A stretch of 5,902 nucleotides of DNA from assembly GCA_015061765.1 (NCBI GenBank), contig SUVZ01000261.1:1-5902 (forward strand). Reading direction: 5' to 3'. The notes under the pieces were generated by a model. The model saw only the letters and a program-made list of their open reading frames with translations, did not search any database and was not told where the DNA came from. The stretch comes from Lentisphaerota bacterium. Lineage in GTDB: Bacteria > Verrucomicrobiota > Kiritimatiellia > RFP12 > UBA1067. Positions 1-5,281 of the stretch are shown here, one piece after another (the stretch's first letter is position 1; every line of letters begins with the position of its first letter). The translations under genes were made by a program, and so were the position numbers.

Positions 1-206
1 CGTGCGGAGAATTGGATAGGCCCACATATATCCTCAACGGCACATTGATTGATGGGATTGCGCTTGATGTTGAGGATGATGCAACAGCGGAGCTTTACGA
101 CACCTTTGGACGGGCCGTCGGAACCCAAAAGCTCAAACGTGGAATTCAGCGCGTTCCAGTGCCGAAAAGCGGGTATATGCGAATTGAAAAATCGAGGGAA
201 CCCTGA
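1..206 (+). CDS. C-terminal fragment of a probable exported protein
   Basis: This is the 3' end of a gene that begins outside the window. The frame is open back to base 3 and closes at TGA 204-206. The first in-window start codon is a TTG at 12 with no properly spaced ribosome site, so a start there is unlikely. The visible ~67 residues alternate hydrophobic and polar residues (AELYDTFGRAV, then a KRGIQRVPVP stretch, then GYMRIEK). This pattern, a 'YD..GR.V' strand, a 'GI..VPVP' strand and a final 'GY.RI' strand, resembles the last strands of beta-sandwich C-terminal domains of secreted proteins, including type A sorting domains of the type IX system. That resemblance is an inference from the pattern only. 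The catalytic or main part of the protein is not visible, so no function can be given. A hairpin-bearing intergenic element follows the stop. Confidence 0.6.
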   Translation, partial: CGELDRPTYILNGTLIDGIALDVEDDATAELYDTFGRAVGTQKLKRGIQRVPVPKSGYMRIEKSREP

Positions 207-229
207 GGGGTGGATCCTGAGGGGATAGG

Positions 230-345
230 CCCTTTCGGAGATTAAAATTCCGTTGGGATTCAGGTTGATTTTTGAAAAGGTGAATTGAGTGAAGAGATGC
301 GAGATGAGTAATGGGAGATGAGGAAACACCATTGCTGGACTTCGA
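230..345 (+). repeat. Composite intergenic element, copy A
   Basis: The element starts with a hairpin: CCC 230-232 and CGGA 236-239 pair with TCCG 249-252 and GGG 255-257, with ATT/AAT inside. The exact 12-mer GATTTTTGAAAA follows at 267-278. Next come a purine-rich tract of GAGATG-like units (about 284-322), an A-rich patch, and the 10-mer TGGACTTCGA at 336-345. The same parts in the same order and orientation recur at about 1133-1309, on the other side of the toxin-antitoxin operon. AAATTCCG (245-252 here, 1152-1159 there) is also shared. The hairpin lies just after the partial plus-strand gene and could end its transcript. It is followed within about 10 nt by a short T run (269-273), which makes it only a weak terminator candidate. 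Confidence 0.5.
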
Positions 346-374
346 TTGGTTTTTTGCCTTCCGATTGTCGATTG

Positions 375-755
375 CTACCAGATTGTCGGCACTTGATACT
401 GCGGGATGATTCTATCTCGGGTGACGATAGTCAATGAGTCCTCAATGGCCTGGGCAATCAGCATTCTGTCGAATGGATCCCGATGGATGTCGGGAAGCGT
501 TTTTATCCTTTCGATCGCGTCTGAACTTAATGAAAGCATCCGAATGCTGCGGATTTCGCATTGCTCTTCGATTTCAGGGATGTTCAATTCGATATTCAAT
601 TTGCCGAGTCCCTGCTTTATCGCAATTTCCCACAATGAGGCAAAACTGGCGAAAAGATGCTCTTCTGTTTGTACTATGTGCTTGGCTTCAGGCGAAATTT
701 CAGCCGGTGCCGAAAGCATGTAGATAAGCACATTGGTGTCAAGAAGATAGCGCAT
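375..755 (-). CDS. VapC-type PIN-domain ribonuclease toxin
   Basis: The product is a 126-residue protein, a normal length for a single PIN domain. PIN toxins of type II toxin-antitoxin systems are Mg-dependent RNases that cleave tRNA or rRNA and stop translation when their antitoxin is lost. The acidic active-site residues are all visible: D6 in LLDTN, E43 in SLWEIAIK, D93 and D96 in HRDPFDRMLIAQA, and D114 in VTRD. The HRDPFDR form is typical of the Sll0205-like/COG3744 subgroup. The start is the ATG at 753-755. Its A overlaps the antitoxin stop (TAATG), so translation is probably coupled and no separate ribosome site is needed. The stop is TAG at 375-377. The gene appears intact and probably active. 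Family assignment is strong; the RNA target cannot be read from the sequence. Confidence 0.93.
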   Translation of the reverse strand: MRYLLDTNVLIYMLSAPAEISPEAKHIVQTEEHLFASFASLWEIAIKQGLGKLNIELNIPEIEEQCEIRSIRMLSLSSDAIERIKTLPDIHRDPFDRMLIAQAIEDSLTIVTRDRIIPQYQVPTIW

Positions 756-1006
756 TACATGTACTCCGCAAAATCGTTCAACGGTGCATCAAAGTCCGGG
801 GCAATGTAAAATCCTTTCTCGAATCCGCCAAGTTTTCTGTTTGTAATTTTGGATTGCTGCTGCTCTTCAGCCTGTCCGTTATCGAATACAAACGATTTTG
901 CCGATGCATTCTTTTGCGATAAAAGAAAACGTATGAACATCACAACAGTGTCCTGTTGCGATTCGTCGAGTTTTTCGATTTCTTTCTGGAGTACGGCGTA
1001 TGGCAT
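755..1006 (-). CDS. DUF2281-like VapB antitoxin
   Basis: The product is an 83-residue small acidic protein encoded directly upstream of the PIN toxin and in the same direction. The N-terminal half (residues 1-35, with YAVLQKEIEKLDESQQ and then VVMFIRFLLSQ) is the helical pattern of DUF2281 proteins. The tail (about residues 58-83, KLGGFEKGFYIAPDFDAPLNDFAEYM) matches the usual 'GG.KG.F....DFD.PL.DF.EYM' ending that wraps the toxin in this antitoxin family. It should bind and neutralise the toxin and, with it, repress their shared promoter. The start is ATG 1004-1006, with only a weak GTGAG ribosome site 7 nt upstream. A good -10 box lies about 55 bases before it. The stop TAA at 755-757 overlaps the toxin ATG. 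Confidence 0.88.
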   Translation of the reverse strand: MPYAVLQKEIEKLDESQQDTVVMFIRFLLSQKNASAKSFVFDNGQAEEQQQSKITNRKLGGFEKGFYIAPDFDAPLNDFAEYM

Positions 1007-1061
1007 TGGATTCTCACTTTCATTTTGGGCTAAATTAAATTACCCTTGTAAAAGCGAATCA

Positions 1062-1067
1062 ATTATA
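1062..1067 (-). promoter_or_regulatory. Probable -10 box of the toxin-antitoxin operon
   Basis: The minus strand reads TATAAT exactly here, within TATGATATAATTG, in an AT-rich stretch between the antitoxin start and a GC-richer region. It would give a leader of about 49 nt. No good -35 box is found 16-18 bp upstream (best is TACACC), so the promoter may depend on an extended -10 context or an activator. The short dyad ATAT-C-ATAT overlaps the box and is a possible site for autorepression by the antitoxin complex. That role is inferred. Confidence 0.5.
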
Positions 1068-1092
1068 TCATATTTTGTTTTATCGGTGTATG

Positions 1093-1112
1093 CGCGGTTA
1101 GGCCATGCCGCG
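1093..1112. other. Short GC hairpin CGCGG/CCGCG
   Basis: The arms CGCGG (1093-1097) and CCGCG (1108-1112) can pair around a 10-nt loop. It stands about 20 bases before a larger hairpin, and the two together look like a structured intergenic block. No T tract follows. I do not recognise an RNA family here. Confidence 0.3.
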
Positions 1113-1132
1113 TTTGGTAGGAACTTGCGGGG

Positions 1133-1171
1133 AGAGACCCTCTTGGAATGGAAATTCCGGAGGGTCTTTAT
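1133..1171 (+). terminator. Long hairpin, terminator-like on the plus strand
   Basis: The outer arms AGAGACCCTC (1133-1142) and GAGGGTCTTT (1160-1169) form ten pairs, one of them G-U. An inner stem GGAAT (1145-1149) with ATTCC (1154-1158) closes a GGAA loop. The stem is followed by TTTATAT, then a second T run at 1177-1181. As structure this is a good plus-strand terminator, but no plus-strand gene lies upstream of it. It is also the first part of the composite element shared with 230-345, so it may be a repeat component and not a working terminator. Confidence 0.45.
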
Positions 1172-1206
1172 ATCGATTTTTGAAAATTGAGTTGAGGGGG
1201 AGGGGA

Positions 1207-1230
1207 AGTTGTAGTTGTAGTTGTAGTTGT
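1207..1230 (+). repeat. Tandem hexamer repeat, (AGTTGT)4
   Basis: There are four perfect copies of the hexamer AGTTGT, followed by imperfect GAGTT-type units to about 1250. It is intergenic, downstream of the DUF3800 stop (read on the minus strand). A tract of this kind can change length by slippage, but it does not lie in a reading frame or between promoter boxes that I can identify. Confidence 0.7.
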
Positions 1231-1326
1231 GAGTTAAGAGTTGGGAGTTGAAACCAGAAAATAGAAACAAAACTACCTCTTTTGGACTTCGACTTCCAAC
1301 TTCGACTGGATTCTAATGGCCAACGT

Positions 1327-2007
1327 TTAAATCCATTCGTGGCGGCGTACCGGAACGACCCAGTTTTTCAAGAAGTTGGACTTCGTTCCCCAAAAGATAT
1401 TTTCTGATTTTGACAGTGTTCCTTCGCCTTCAAGCTTGTAGACAAGCCGCTTCAATGTGCAAACAAAGTCGGCAACCTGAAAAATGCGTGAACTCACAGG
1501 TAATGTTTTTGTCAATCGCACATTGGCAAAGCGGGATTCAAACATTTCTGCAGTCAGTGCAGACAGCTGACGTTGCCCTTTGTCATAAGAAACAATTATC
1601 GGAGCGTAGGAAGATAGCCTATCGTAATTGTCGTTTAGAAATCCATCCATCGCTTTGCGCAGAGCTGCCAATACTTCCTCTTGGGAGGATTTGACGTCTT
1701 TCTTCACAAAGAAGCATTTGTATTTTAGATTGCTCTTTCGCACAAAGGCGGCAAAGTTAGACATGATTTTACGGCGCAGTGCTAACGGTACTCCGTAATA
1801 TGCTCCTTCGCCACGAATTGCCGGGCTTGAATGAATGCAATGGTCTTCAAGGCCCAAAAGAGACAGTCTGTATTCCAATTCTTGAATGTCAGAATAAAGC
1901 GGATCGTTTGATTCGTGGAACACCATCGTAACGATGTAATATGGACATCGTACGTCGAATGGGCCAAAATCGCCAGACTCGTCTATGAATATTTCAATTC
2001 CCGACAT
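1327..2007 (-). CDS. DUF3800 family protein
   Basis: The product is a 226-residue protein with the marks of DUF3800, a family with an RNase H-like fold that is often found near mobile or defence genes and whose function is not settled. Visible motifs are the N-terminal strand FIDESGDFG with D9, H59 in CIHSSPAIRGEGAYYG, D142 in VSYDKGQ, and D180 in QVADFVCTL. These acidic residues could form a metal site, which would fit a nuclease, but that is an inference. I chose the ATG at 2005-2007 because homologues normally begin a few residues before the DESG motif. No Shine-Dalgarno precedes it. The frame stays open to 2154, and an ATG at 2059-2061 with AAGAG 7 nt upstream is an alternative that would add 18 residues read through a palindrome. 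The stop is TAA at 1327-1329. No partner gene lies in the same operon. Confidence 0.8.
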   Translation of the reverse strand: MSGIEIFIDESGDFGPFDVRCPYYIVTMVFHESNDPLYSDIQELEYRLSLLGLEDHCIHSSPAIRGEGAYYGVPLALRRKIMSNFAAFVRKSNLKYKCFFVKKDVKSSQEEVLAALRKAMDGFLNDNYDRLSSYAPIIVSYDKGQRQLSALTAEMFESRFANVRLTKTLPVSSRIFQVADFVCTLKRLVYKLEGEGTLSKSENIFWGTKSNFLKNWVVPVRRHEWI

Positions 2008-2015
2008 ATGAAAAG

Positions 2016-2035
2016 TGGCGGGGTCTTCCCCGCCA
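2016..2035 (-). other. Perfect GC-rich hairpin at the DUF3800 start
   Basis: The 8-nt arms TGGCGGGG (2016-2023) and CCCCGCCA (2028-2035) are perfect inverse complements around a 4-nt loop. In the minus-strand mRNA this stem ends 8 nt before the chosen ATG, in the place where a ribosome site would be expected and is missing. It could hinder or position the ribosome. It could also be a REP-like dispersed palindrome inserted next to the gene. Confidence 0.7.
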
Positions 2036-2089
2036 GTAGGTGAACCTTTACGCCAGCTCATGGGGCGGCTCTTAAAAAAGAACACCCAA

Positions 2090-2118
2090 ATTATTGCATA
2101 TTGCAGGGAAAAAAGCAA
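2090..2118 (-). promoter_or_regulatory. Candidate promoter of the DUF3800 gene
   Basis: On the minus strand TTGCTT (2113-2118) and AATAAT (2090-2095) are separated by exactly 17 bp. Each matches the sigma-70 consensus at four of six or better. Transcription would start near 2083, giving a leader of about 76 nt that contains the GC hairpin just before the 2007 start. Confidence 0.4.
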
Positions 2119-2204
2119 TAGAGAAAAAATAAATTGGATATCGTTGCAGGGCACAGAAGCATACGCCGCATCATGACCGGATGGGGAGTTTTTGACAAAT
2201 CATG

Positions 2205-2254
2205 ACATTTTTCCTGACGAGTTTCAACTGTGATGCTACATTTTTCCTGACGAG
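2205..2254 (-). repeat. Pair of 17-bp direct repeats with 33-bp period
   Basis: The 17-mer ACATTTTTCCTGACGAG occurs without mismatch at 2205-2221 and 2238-2254, a spacing of exactly 33 bp. On the minus strand it reads CTCGTCAGGAAAAATGT. It lies about 87 bp upstream of the candidate DUF3800 promoter. I find no third copy 33 bp further on either side. The period equals that of the array in front of the ATPase gene at 5282-5360. It may be an operator for a multimeric regulator, or the left-over upstream region of a lost gene. Confidence 0.85.
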
Positions 2255-2282
2255 ATTTTAATAAAGGAACCAGATTCCATCG

Positions 2283-2314
2283 CCTCTCGGCATTGCGCCG
2301 GAGGTTTTTTTTTT
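2283..2314 (+). terminator. Intrinsic terminator 1 of a tandem pair
   Basis: CCTC (2283-2286) pairs with GAGG (2301-2304) and CGGC (2288-2291) with GCCG (2297-2300), with one bulged T and an ATTGC loop. Ten T residues follow directly (2305-2314). This is a strong plus-strand terminator. No plus-strand gene lies between 207 and here, so the transcript it ends is unknown. Confidence 0.8.
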
Positions 2315-2346
2315 GCCGTCGGGCCGTTTGGTCCGGCGGCTTTTTT
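2315..2346 (+). terminator. Intrinsic terminator 2 of a tandem pair
   Basis: GCCGTCGG (2315-2322) pairs with CCGGCGGC (2333-2340), including one T-G pair, around a 10-nt loop. Six T residues follow (2341-2346). It begins at the base after the T tract of terminator 1. A third, weaker stem with no T tract follows at 2358-2379 (CCCG..GGCC with GGCT..CGGG). All three lie in the region before the small ORF at 2412. Confidence 0.75.
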
Positions 2347-2411
2347 CATTTCACTTTCCCGTGGCCGGGTGGCTGCGGGAGTTCAACAAAAAACCAAAAA
2401 AGGAGCCAGAT

Positions 2412-2609
2412 ATGGCCAACAGAAATACGAATCCCGGCATCGGCGAAAGTGTCGATTCGGGAGTTATCAACAACCCACAGCCCTCGCGCGAGCGTACGCG
2501 TACGCGTGGTATGTCATACGGGGATATTAATATTGCCAGAACTGCGCTATTTGACAAAATCAATCGGTTAATACGTGAAATTATAATTCTTTTCGAGGTC
2601 TATCCCTAG
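2412..2609 (+). CDS. Small protein of unknown function, possibly truncated
   Basis: The product is 65 residues and I do not recognise it. The start is ATG 2412-2414, preceded by a strong AAGGAG ribosome site 7 nt upstream, one of the best in the window, which is the main reason to call a gene. The N-terminal half is polar and rich in Asn, Arg, Gly and Pro (MANRNTNPGIGES, then PSRERTRTRG) and probably disordered. The C-terminal half (about 36-65) is a likely amphipathic helix ending in the hydrophobic run EIIILFEVYP. Base composition changes from GC-rich to AT-rich near 2550, so the last ~20 codons may come from a junction or deletion and the original protein may have been longer. The RTRTR codons form a 14-bp perfect palindrome (2492-2505). 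Two terminators lie directly upstream and no convincing promoter follows them. Confidence 0.5.
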   Translation: MANRNTNPGIGESVDSGVINNPQPSRERTRTRGMSYGDINIARTALFDKINRLIREIIILFEVYP

Positions 2610-2686
2610 TTGTTCCGAAGGGTTTTGTCCCTTGATTTTCCCAGTAGGTTGCCCAGTTGTTTATTTTGTGTCTATCCCCTGTTGTT
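2598..2686. repeat. Near-identical 17-bp direct repeats
   Basis: GTCTATCCCTAGTTGTT (2598-2614) and GTCTATCCCCTGTTGTT (2670-2686) match at 15 of 17 bases and lie 72 bp apart. A looser third version (CCCAGTTGTTT) lies near 2652. The first overlaps the stop of the small ORF, and the last ends about 10 bases before the response-regulator stop. Two weak hairpins sit here: AAGGG/CCCTT at 2618-2633 and CCTGT/ACAGG at 2678-2692. The second, read on the minus strand, could end the kinase-regulator transcript but has no T tract. Confidence 0.5.
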
Positions 2687-2695
2687 TACAGGCAT

Positions 2696-3310
2696 CTAAA
2701 TCAATTGCTTGCGTAATGCGATGGCGACAGCCTCCGTGCGATTGGAGGCATAGAGCTTCGCCAGAAGCAGATTGACGTGCTCTTCGACCGTGTCTTTGCG
2801 GATACTCAGTATTTTTGCGATTTCGACATTTGTCAGCCCCTTGGTCATATAGGCGAGTATTTCGTGTTGGCGCGGGGTTAACTTCGGCACGGGCGGACTC
2901 TCCGCCAGCAGCTTCTCTATATCCAGAGAGATGTATTTACCTCCAGATGCGATATTCCGGATTACGGTCACGAGTTCGGCATCCTCGGCCGTTTTTGTGA
3001 TTGCTCCTGCCGCTCCCGATTTCAACGCCAACGCAACACCATCCGCTTCGCCAAAGGATGTGAGCACCAGTACCTTGGTGTCGGGCAGCTTTTCGCGCAG
3101 TTCCCTAGTGGCTTCGGCGCCGTCCATCACCGGCATGCGGATATCCATGATGACAACATCCGGTTTTGCCGCAAGTGCCGTTTCGACGGCTTCGATGCCG
3201 TTCTTTGCGAGACCGACGACTTCTATGTCGGTTTCGGTGTTGAGAATTGTCGCAAGGCCGGTGCGCACGACCGCATGGTCGTCGGCAATGAGAACCTTTA
3301 TTTTTTTCAT
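2696..3310 (-). CDS. NarL/FixJ-type response regulator
   Basis: The product is a 204-residue cytoplasmic DNA-binding regulator of the usual length for this family. The receiver domain covers about residues 1-122, with the acidic pocket D10-D11, the phosphate-accepting D56 in VIMDIRMP, T84 and K106, all intact. A LuxR-type helix-turn-helix covers about 143-204, with LTPRQHEILAYMTKGLTNVEIA and then a recognition helix around DTVEEHVNLLLAKL. Phosphorylation by the upstream kinase should promote dimerisation and binding to target promoters, which cannot be read here. The start is ATG 3308-3310, which overlaps the kinase stop as ATGA. AAGGAAGG lies just upstream within the kinase gene and serves as ribosome site. 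The frame stays open upstream to 3523, but that part overlaps the kinase and has no receiver features. The stop is TGA-, TAG- or TAA-type at 2696-2698, directly after RKQLI. Confidence 0.95.
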   Translation of the reverse strand: MKKIKVLIADDHAVVRTGLATILNTETDIEVVGLAKNGIEAVETALAAKPDVVIMDIRMPVMDGAEATRELREKLPDTKVLVLTSFGEADGVALALKSGAAGAITKTAEDAELVTVIRNIASGGKYISLDIEKLLAESPPVPKLTPRQHEILAYMTKGLTNVEIAKILSIRKDTVEEHVNLLLAKLYASNRTEAVAIALRKQLI

Positions 3311-5124
3311 TGTCTGCCTTCCTTTGCCATGGTTATTGATGCGGAGATCTTCGTTCCACTGCCGGGAGCAGATACGATAGTAACTTTCCCGCCGATTGAC
3401 TCTATGCGCTCCTGCACGCCTTGCAGTCCGAAGTGTCCTTCGTCCGAACCGAGGCGGGTCGCAGGGTTGAAACCGCATCCGTCGTCCTTTACCGAGAAGA
3501 GAAGCCTCTCGCCGTCGATGCATCCTGCGACCTGTATGTTTTTTGCCTTGCCGTGGCGCACGGCGTTGATGACGAGCTCTCTGATGATGCAGATAATCGC
3601 GTGGGCGGTGTTGTCGGTCAGCCTATTCCTTGGCACTGCGAAGCGGACGGTGAGCCTTGCGTCTTCAGAGTGAGGGGCGAGGGTGCGGACGAGCACTCTG
3701 TCCATGACCGGTTCGTCGAGCGCCTGGTTTCTCAGGTCCCAGATGCAGTTCCTAGTTTCGTTGCGGCAGGAATCGAGAGTTTTCATCGCGAGCGACAGCT
3801 GTTTTCTTGACGAGACAGGATTCGACTCGAACATCTTGTCCGCCGCCCTCAATTTCATTATGGCTCCGGTAAGGATTTGCACGACCGAATCGTGCAGTTC
3901 CGTCGCAAGACGCGTCCTTTCGCGGACTTTCAGCTCCGATACGCTGTTTGCGAATCTGGCGGCAGCGAGATCGCGTCCTTTCCTGTCGGAAACTTTCTTC
4001 AAGAGGATGTTCCAGATGAGTACCGCGACGGCAAACACTGCAAGCGTTCCGATCGCGACCAGCAACCGGGCTGGCGTCCACCACGGCGGACGCCGCAGGA
4101 CGACGATGTCTGCATTCGAGCGTGCCGCGAGAAAAAGGCTCTTGATTTTCGGGAACGGCGCGGAAGGTCTCCAGAAATCAGATTCGAGTACGCATACGCC
4201 CGTTGCCGAGACGACACTTCCGACTTCGATGTCGCTGATCGACTCACGGGCGTTCGAGCAGTCGATTTGGACGCTGAAACCGTCCGCCGCCAGCAGGAGC
4301 CGCCGTTCGCCGGTTTCGTCGGCGATGTAGTCTTTTAGCATTCCCTTGACGGTCAGGAGCTGTCCGTAGAACTTCGGGTAGATTATGTAGCGGCCGTTTA
4401 GCCAGAAGAGGGACTTCATCGGCGTCTGCTTCGGCGTATCGGTATCTTTGGTTGCGGCGCATTCGCCGCAATCGGCAACCGCCTTGCGCCACACGGCGCG
4501 CAGAAGGTGTATTCGATAGAGGTCGGTTTCCGGCGTGCCGGAAACCTCGATCATTTCACCCATGCCGGGAAGGGGAATCCCGTCGCGGAACTCCGCCATG
4601 AGCGTATCTCCGTCGATATTCTTTACGATGACGCGCTTCCTGCTCCAGCGCGCGATGACGCGGCCAACGGCTTTTCTCGGTCCGGCGGACTGGATGGAAT
4701 CGAGCGAAAGCGGCTTGACGTCAAGAGCGGGGACAGCGAAAGGATCTTTTTCCGATTTGTCCGCGAAGCTTATGTCTGTTGCGGAGTTTATGCCGATCTG
4801 GCGTTTCATTACGGTGCGGTTGCGTTTCGGCGGCACTTCGAATTCAAGGCCTGAGACGACGACTTCGCGTCCGATGAACGGCTGAAAGCTCTTCAAGGTC
4901 GCCGCCGCGTCGGATGTCTGCGCCGAGATGTACGAAATATGCCCGCCGCGATCGAGGACGAGGAACACGAATCCCGTGTCCACCGGGTCGAAGAAGACGT
5001 CGGTGACGGTTCCGCGCACTGAGACGGGTGTCTTGATCTCAGACGTCACGGTGCGCACCGTTCCATCCGTCTCTGCGCAGGCAAAGAAGGCGGTGAAAAT
5101 TGTGGCCAGCATCAAAAATGTCAT
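3307..5124 (-). CDS. Exported-sensor histidine kinase (HisKA_3 type)
   Basis: The product is a 605-residue membrane sensor kinase. Residues 1-18 form a signal peptide with a likely cleavage after FACA. Residues ~19-345 would lie outside the cytoplasm and contain three beta-rich, OB-fold-like segments (about 33-93, 150-212, 255-315), each ending in a 'G..V.VSG'-like strand, plus a CGEC motif at 219-222. A membrane segment at about 351-375 leads to a linker and the dimerisation helix with phospho-acceptor H411 in RLATELHDSVVQ. The ATPase domain shows the N box E516-N520 (RELVINAVRHG), the G1 box DDGCGF (547-552), and G2 GHFGLQG (563-569). All catalytic residues appear intact, so it should autophosphorylate and pass phosphate to D56 of the regulator, whose gene overlaps by 4 nt. 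The ligand is unknown. The start ATG 5122-5124 has no Shine-Dalgarno (the bases before it read CTCCTTCA), and a -10 box lies only 8 nt away. Confidence 0.93.
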   Translation of the reverse strand: MTFLMLATIFTAFFACAETDGTVRTVTSEIKTPVSVRGTVTDVFFDPVDTGFVFLVLDRGGHISYISAQTSDAAATLKSFQPFIGREVVVSGLEFEVPPKRNRTVMKRQIGINSATDISFADKSEKDPFAVPALDVKPLSLDSIQSAGPRKAVGRVIARWSRKRVIVKNIDGDTLMAEFRDGIPLPGMGEMIEVSGTPETDLYRIHLLRAVWRKAVADCGECAATKDTDTPKQTPMKSLFWLNGRYIIYPKFYGQLLTVKGMLKDYIADETGERRLLLAADGFSVQIDCSNARESISDIEVGSVVSATGVCVLESDFWRPSAPFPKIKSLFLAARSNADIVVLRRPPWWTPARLLVAIGTLAVFAVAVLIWNILLKKVSDRKGRDLAAARFANSVSELKVRERTRLATELHDSVVQILTGAIMKLRAADKMFESNPVSSRKQLSLAMKTLDSCRNETRNCIWDLRNQALDEPVMDRVLVRTLAPHSEDARLTVRFAVPRNRLTDNTAHAIICIIRELVINAVRHGKAKNIQVAGCIDGERLLFSVKDDGCGFNPATRLGSDEGHFGLQGVQERIESIGGKVTIVSAPGSGTKISASITMAKEGRQ

Positions 5125-5132
5125 TGAAGGAG

Positions 5133-5144
5133 ATTATATCACAA
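5133..5144 (-). promoter_or_regulatory. Promoter -10 region of the kinase-regulator operon
   Basis: The minus strand reads TTGTGATATAAT, with a perfect TATAAT at 5133-5138 preceded by TGTGA (extended -10 character). The -35 region is poor. Only eight bases separate the box from the ATG, so RNA would start within a base or two of the start codon and the mRNA would be leaderless or nearly so. This agrees with the absence of a ribosome site. Confidence 0.55.
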
Positions 5145-5281
5145 CTCTTTTCAGGCATGTCTGGGGTTGAAATCGTATGGGAGACTTTTGCCAACTCTTA
5201 ACTTTCAACTTGTCCGTAAAGATCACGGCAAGCCGACGCCATTCGAAATCACGAAGTTCAACCATCTGCTTGGTCTGGAGA

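Larger units (their letters stand above)
1133..1309 (+). repeat. Composite intergenic element, copy B
   Basis: The order of parts matches copy A: hairpin with AAATTCCG (1152-1159), GATTTTTGAAAA (1175-1186), a purine-rich GAGTTG/AGTTGT tract (about 1187-1250), an A-rich patch, and TGGACTTCGA (1283-1292), here followed by a further ACTTCGACTGG (1299-1309). The middle includes four perfect AGTTGT hexamers in tandem (1207-1230). The 320-base gap 1007-1326 thus holds the toxin-antitoxin promoter on its left and this element on its right. I see no gene in it on either strand. The 13-mer AGTTAAGAGTTGG (1232-1244) recurs on the minus strand near 5190-5205. Confidence 0.5.

Noticed and set aside
849..1190. 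Plus-strand ORF opposite the antitoxin
   Set aside because: It is the antisense shadow of a well-supported antitoxin gene, is Cys/Ser-rich, and has no start signals.
1040..1270. 76-codon minus-strand ORF in the gap after DUF3800
   Set aside because: It translates the hexamer repeat as alternating Asn-Tyr and the hairpin behind it. No ribosome site or family match.
2192..2197. Perfect TTGACA on the plus strand as a -35 box
   Set aside because: The hexamer 17 bp downstream is TGACGA, a poor -10, so I do not call a promoter on this alone.
2313..2411. Upstream extension of the small ORF from a TTG
   Set aside because: It would translate the second terminator hairpin and T tract, and the start lies inside the first T tract. 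The ATG at 2412 has an AAGGAG site.
3311..3523. N-terminal extension of the response regulator
   Set aside because: The frame is open but it overlaps the kinase ATPase domain. The receiver domain begins at the ATG 3308-3310, which has an ATGA overlap and a ribosome site.
3683..4338. Long plus-strand frames within the kinase gene
   Set aside because: They are antisense shadows in GC-rich coding DNA. The minus-strand frame carries all the kinase motifs.
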